Assembly (NCBI GenBank): GCA_002503885.1
Contig: DASQ01000018.1
Location: 1-6,720, forward strand
From: Methanoculleus marisnigri
GTDB taxonomy: Archaea; Halobacteriota; Methanomicrobia; Methanomicrobiales; Methanoculleaceae
Reading direction: 5' to 3'
Length of the DNA stretch: 6,720 bases
The position numbers and the translations under genes were made by a program. The notes beneath the pieces were generated by a model, which saw only the letters and a program-made list of their open reading frames with translations, had not been told where the DNA came from and did no database searches. Shown in pieces: positions 5,052-6,720 of this stretch (its first letter is position 1; each line of letters begins with the position of its first letter).

Positions 5052-6380
5052 TCACGAGGACCGGAGCCGGGAGAGGATCCGGAGCTTCTTTGCAAGCGCC
5101 GCCTCCGCCGCCCGTGCGACCCCGATCTTCATCTCTTCAAAATCCCTTTTGTCCTCGTCCACGACCTTCTTGACCGGGGTGTAGGCCGACTCCCGGAACC
5201 GGGGCGTGAAGTCCCGGATCTCGCCGCCGACCGAGAGGACCGATTCGGGCACTCCTTCCTCGACGTAGCCGACCTCTTTCATCGCGACGCCTGCAGACTC
5301 CACGACCCGCCGGATCTCGGGCGCGACCTCCGGCGGGGCGACGACCAGGAGGGCGTCGAGCGATACGCCGAGGTAGTCGATCTGGAGCGCGTCGAGCATC
5401 TTGAGGACGTTGGGCTGCACGAGCGTGCGGAGTTCGTCCTCGACGACGACGATCCGGCAGCCGGCGGTCTCGGCCATCTCGTAGGCGTCGCCCCGGAGCC
5501 CGCCGTTCGTGACGTCGGTCATGGCGTGGATGGCGGGGAGGACGTCGCTTGCAAGGAGCGCCTCGCAGGCCTTGAGGAAGTGGAGGTTGATCGTCTCCTC
5601 GACGACGTCGGGGAACCCGGAGTAGATCGCGGCGGTGGCGATGGTCCCGCCGCCGGCTCCTTCGGTCATGAGGAGGACGTCGCCGGGGGCGATCTGTTTC
5701 CTGGCGGTGAGGTGGCTGGCGACGCCAACGGCGCCGACGCAGCCGGTCATCCGGGAGCCGAGCACCATGTCCCCGCCGATGCGGAGGGTGGAGCCGGTGA
5801 CGAGGGGAACACCCATGGCCTCGCCGACGGCCGAGACTCCAGCGGTGTAGTCGAAGATCTTCGCGACGTCGCCGTCGTCGGCGACGTGGATATCGGAGAG
5901 GAGGGCGACGGGTTTTGCGCCCATCACGTAGACGTCGCGGAGCGTCGCCCGGGTGACGTGGAACCCGGCAAGGAAGGGGAAGTCGGAGAGGCGGGAGTGC
6001 ATCCCGTCGACGGTGGTGATGATGTAGTCACCTTGGGCACGGACGGCGCCGGCATCGTCCATCTCGTCGACGCCGACCGCAGCATCCGTCCTGCCGATGA
6101 TCCGGGCGAGCTGCCGGTGGGCGAAGAAGTCCCCGGACCCCCGCGACCCGACGCCGAACTCACCCATCGTCGAGCCGGAGGACTCGAAGGCGAAGAGGTC
6201 GCCGGCAAGCCCGGTCGAGTTCTTCGCTTCGGTAAGGACCGCCCGGGCGAATGCCTCGGCGTAGGCAGGGGTCACGCGGCGGTGTTTTATGGAGAGCACA
6301 TCCCGGGCAAGGATGCGCACGATTTCATCGTCAGGAGCGCCGGCAGCGAGGTACCGGCGGCTGATCTCTTCTACATCCAT
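5052..6380 (-). CDS. PurM/HypE/SelD-superfamily (AIR synthase-related) protein of methanogens
   Basis: A 442-residue protein with both halves of the AIR synthase fold, the ATP-binding family of PurM, HypE, SelD and ThiL. A Gly-rich stretch (68-83, SSGSTMGEFGVGSRGSGD) precedes the N-terminal AIRS domain (about 100-220), with D125-G126 in ITTVDGMHS and a long HVTRATLRDVYVMGAKPV segment (141-158). The C-terminal domain (about 230-395) has MTDVTNGGLRGDA (287-299), the family's usual phosphate-loop region. An extra C-terminal helix of about 45 residues is rich in Lys and Ala. It lacks the C-terminal Cys of HypE and the N-terminal Cys or Sec motif of SelD, so it is neither enzyme. I recall similar uncharacterised proteins in methanogens, sometimes labelled hydrogenase-maturation-like; the substrate is unknown. 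ATG at 6380 is chosen because a TATA-like box ends about 24 bases upstream. No operon partner lies in the window. The fold is sure, the function is not. Confidence 0.9.
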   Translation of the reverse strand: MDVEEISRRYLAAGAPDDEIVRILARDVLSIKHRRVTPAYAEAFARAVLTEAKNSTGLAGDLFAFESSGSTMGEFGVGSRGSGDFFAHRQLARIIGRTDAAVGVDEMDDAGAVRAQGDYIITTVDGMHSRLSDFPFLAGFHVTRATLRDVYVMGAKPVALLSDIHVADDGDVAKIFDYTAGVSAVGEAMGVPLVTGSTLRIGGDMVLGSRMTGCVGAVGVASHLTARKQIAPGDVLLMTEGAGGGTIATAAIYSGFPDVVEETINLHFLKACEALLASDVLPAIHAMTDVTNGGLRGDAYEMAETAGCRIVVVEDELRTLVQPNVLKMLDALQIDYLGVSLDALLVVAPPEVAPEIRRVVESAGVAMKEVGYVEEGVPESVLSVGGEIRDFTPRFRESAYTPVKKVVDEDKRDFEEMKIGVARAAEAALAKKLRILSRLRSS

Positions 6381-6404
6381 TGTAAGAGTGGTCGGTGCAG
6401 GACC

Positions 6405-6413
6405 AGATAAAAG
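6405..6413 (-). promoter_or_regulatory. TATA box of the PurM-like gene
   Basis: CTTTTATCT on the minus strand (6413-6405) is TATA-like and stands out in GC-rich DNA. Initiation about 25 bases downstream would fall at roughly 6383, giving a leaderless or nearly leaderless mRNA; no Shine-Dalgarno sequence precedes the ATG. It lies outside the second TnpB element, whose predicted end is about 47 bases further upstream. Confidence 0.5.
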
Positions 6414-6439
6414 GAGTGGCGGGGGGCAGGCAAAGATTC

Positions 6440-6487
6440 AAGCGGGTCTGCGCCGACAAGTCAACTACCCCCGGTTAAAACCGGGGG
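6440..6487 (-). ncRNA. Possible 3' end and guide of the second element's omega-RNA
   Basis: By analogy with characterised TnpB elements, the scaffold would run through the hairpin at 6487-6468 to TTGAC at 6464-6460. The guide would then be the next 16-20 bases on the minus strand, starting TTGTCGGCGCAGACCC (6459-6444). This rests on position and the hairpin only; upstream scaffold stems were not resolved. Confidence 0.4.
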
Positions 6488-6720
6488 CTTGCAGCTAGAA
6501 TCATCGGAGATGCTTCTGCTACCATAGGCTGGTTGGCGGCAGCCCTGAAGGCAATGTTTTTCGCAGCATTTGTGTCAGCAGGTTCGGTGTGGCCGCACGC
6601 CCTACACCAAAAGAGGTTTCTGGTTTTCCGGTTTTTCCGGTCAACATATCCACAGACCGAGCATCCCTGGCTCGTGTATGCCGGATCAACTAAGACCACC
6701 GGCACTCCTGCTCGTGCGGC
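6460..6720 (-). mobile_element. Second TnpB element, right end only (runs off the window)
   Basis: On the minus strand the tnpB 3' end is followed by a hairpin and then TTGAC (6464-6460). The hairpin is a 9-bp stem, CCCCCGGTT (6468-6476) with AACCGGGGG (6479-6487), loop AA or TTAA. TTGAC fits ISDra2-like right ends, as I recall them, rather than the TCAA of the first element, so the exact end at 6460 is provisional. The left end is beyond 6720. The hairpin also covers the tnpB stop codon, as in the first element. Confidence 0.7.
6475..6720 (-). CDS. tnpB: TnpB C-terminal fragment at the window edge (second element)
   Basis: The last 81 codons of a second TnpB are visible; the frame stays open to base 6720 on the minus strand, so the start lies outside and GTG at 6705 is internal. 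AGVPVVLVDPAYTSQGCSVCGY holds the first half of the zinc finger (CSVC), CRACGH the second, and EPADTNAAKNI the third RuvC acidic residue (Asp in ADTNAA). The stop TAA (6477-6475) lies in the right-end hairpin. The sequence is clearly diverged from the TnpB at 3137-4291: the zinc-finger loop (VDRKNRKTRNLFW) and the tail after AAKNI (ending ILAASPRF) differ. So this is not a recent copy. Whether the N-terminus and the other catalytic residues survive cannot be told. Confidence 0.88.
   Translation of the reverse strand, partial: AARAGVPVVLVDPAYTSQGCSVCGYVDRKNRKTRNLFWCRACGHTEPADTNAAKNIAFRAAANQPMVAEASPMILAASPRF

Noticed and set aside
5052..6380. HypE or SelD identity for the PurM-like protein
   Set aside because: The HypE C-terminal Cys is absent (the chain ends LRSS) and the SelD Cys/Sec motif near the N-terminus is not present.
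4386..6410. A 674-codon open frame on the plus strand
   Set aside because: It is antisense to mntA and the PurM-like gene. The protein is an Arg/Asp/Gly/Val-rich shadow typical of high-GC opposite frames, with no recognisable domain.
1..6720. CRISPR array, tRNA or rRNA gene
   Set aside because: No regularly spaced repeats were seen, and no cloverleaf or ribosomal signature on either strand. The repeated GGCTTTAGCC core belongs to the TnpB element ends.

Overview
The window looks like a chromosomal accessory stretch of a high-GC euryarchaeal methanogen, probably a Methanoculleus-like member of the Methanomicrobiales. This is inferred from the archaeal TATA-box promoters with near-leaderless starts, the long PurM/AIR-synthase-like protein resembling methanogen proteins, the secreted archaeal serpin, and the GC-rich codon use. 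No rRNA or tRNA is present to confirm it.

Layout, left to right. Bases 1-1156 hold the remains of a C39/papain-like cysteine-peptidase gene. The readable part keeps the His and Asp of the fold and a C-terminal domain, but the Cys-bearing N-terminus is in other frames or off the window. A T-tract follows. Bases 1157-1503 are a gene-free leader with strong secondary structure. Bases 1504-2796 encode an exported or membrane-anchored serpin with a canonical hinge and an unusual Gly/Val-rich reactive loop.

The centre, 2849-4801 on the minus strand, is a MntA/HepT (nucleotidyltransferase/HEPN) toxin-antitoxin operon. Its toxin gene has been cut in two by a TnpB-only IS200/IS605 element at 2999-4307. 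The junctions can be read to the base. The element lies 3' of TTAC, ends in TCAA, and carries AAAG and GAAT just 5' of its two end hairpins, which is the IS608 recognition code as I recall it. Joining 2998 to 4308 restores an in-frame 117-residue HepT, with the cut four codons before its RNase motif. The antitoxin gene mntA is intact. The element's TnpB keeps its three RuvC acidic residues and its four-Cys zinc finger, and the 3' end of its gene folds like an omega-RNA. The guide copied from the right flank would match the empty (toxin-competent) hepT allele next to its TTAC motif.

Further right, 5052-6380 on the minus strand encodes a 442-residue PurM/HypE/SelD-superfamily protein with its own near-leaderless promoter. 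At the right edge, 6460-6720 on the minus strand is the 3' end of a second TnpB element. Its end sequence is of a different class (TTGAC-like) and it sits just upstream of that promoter. No TnpA transposase lies in the window, so both elements would depend on one supplied in trans.
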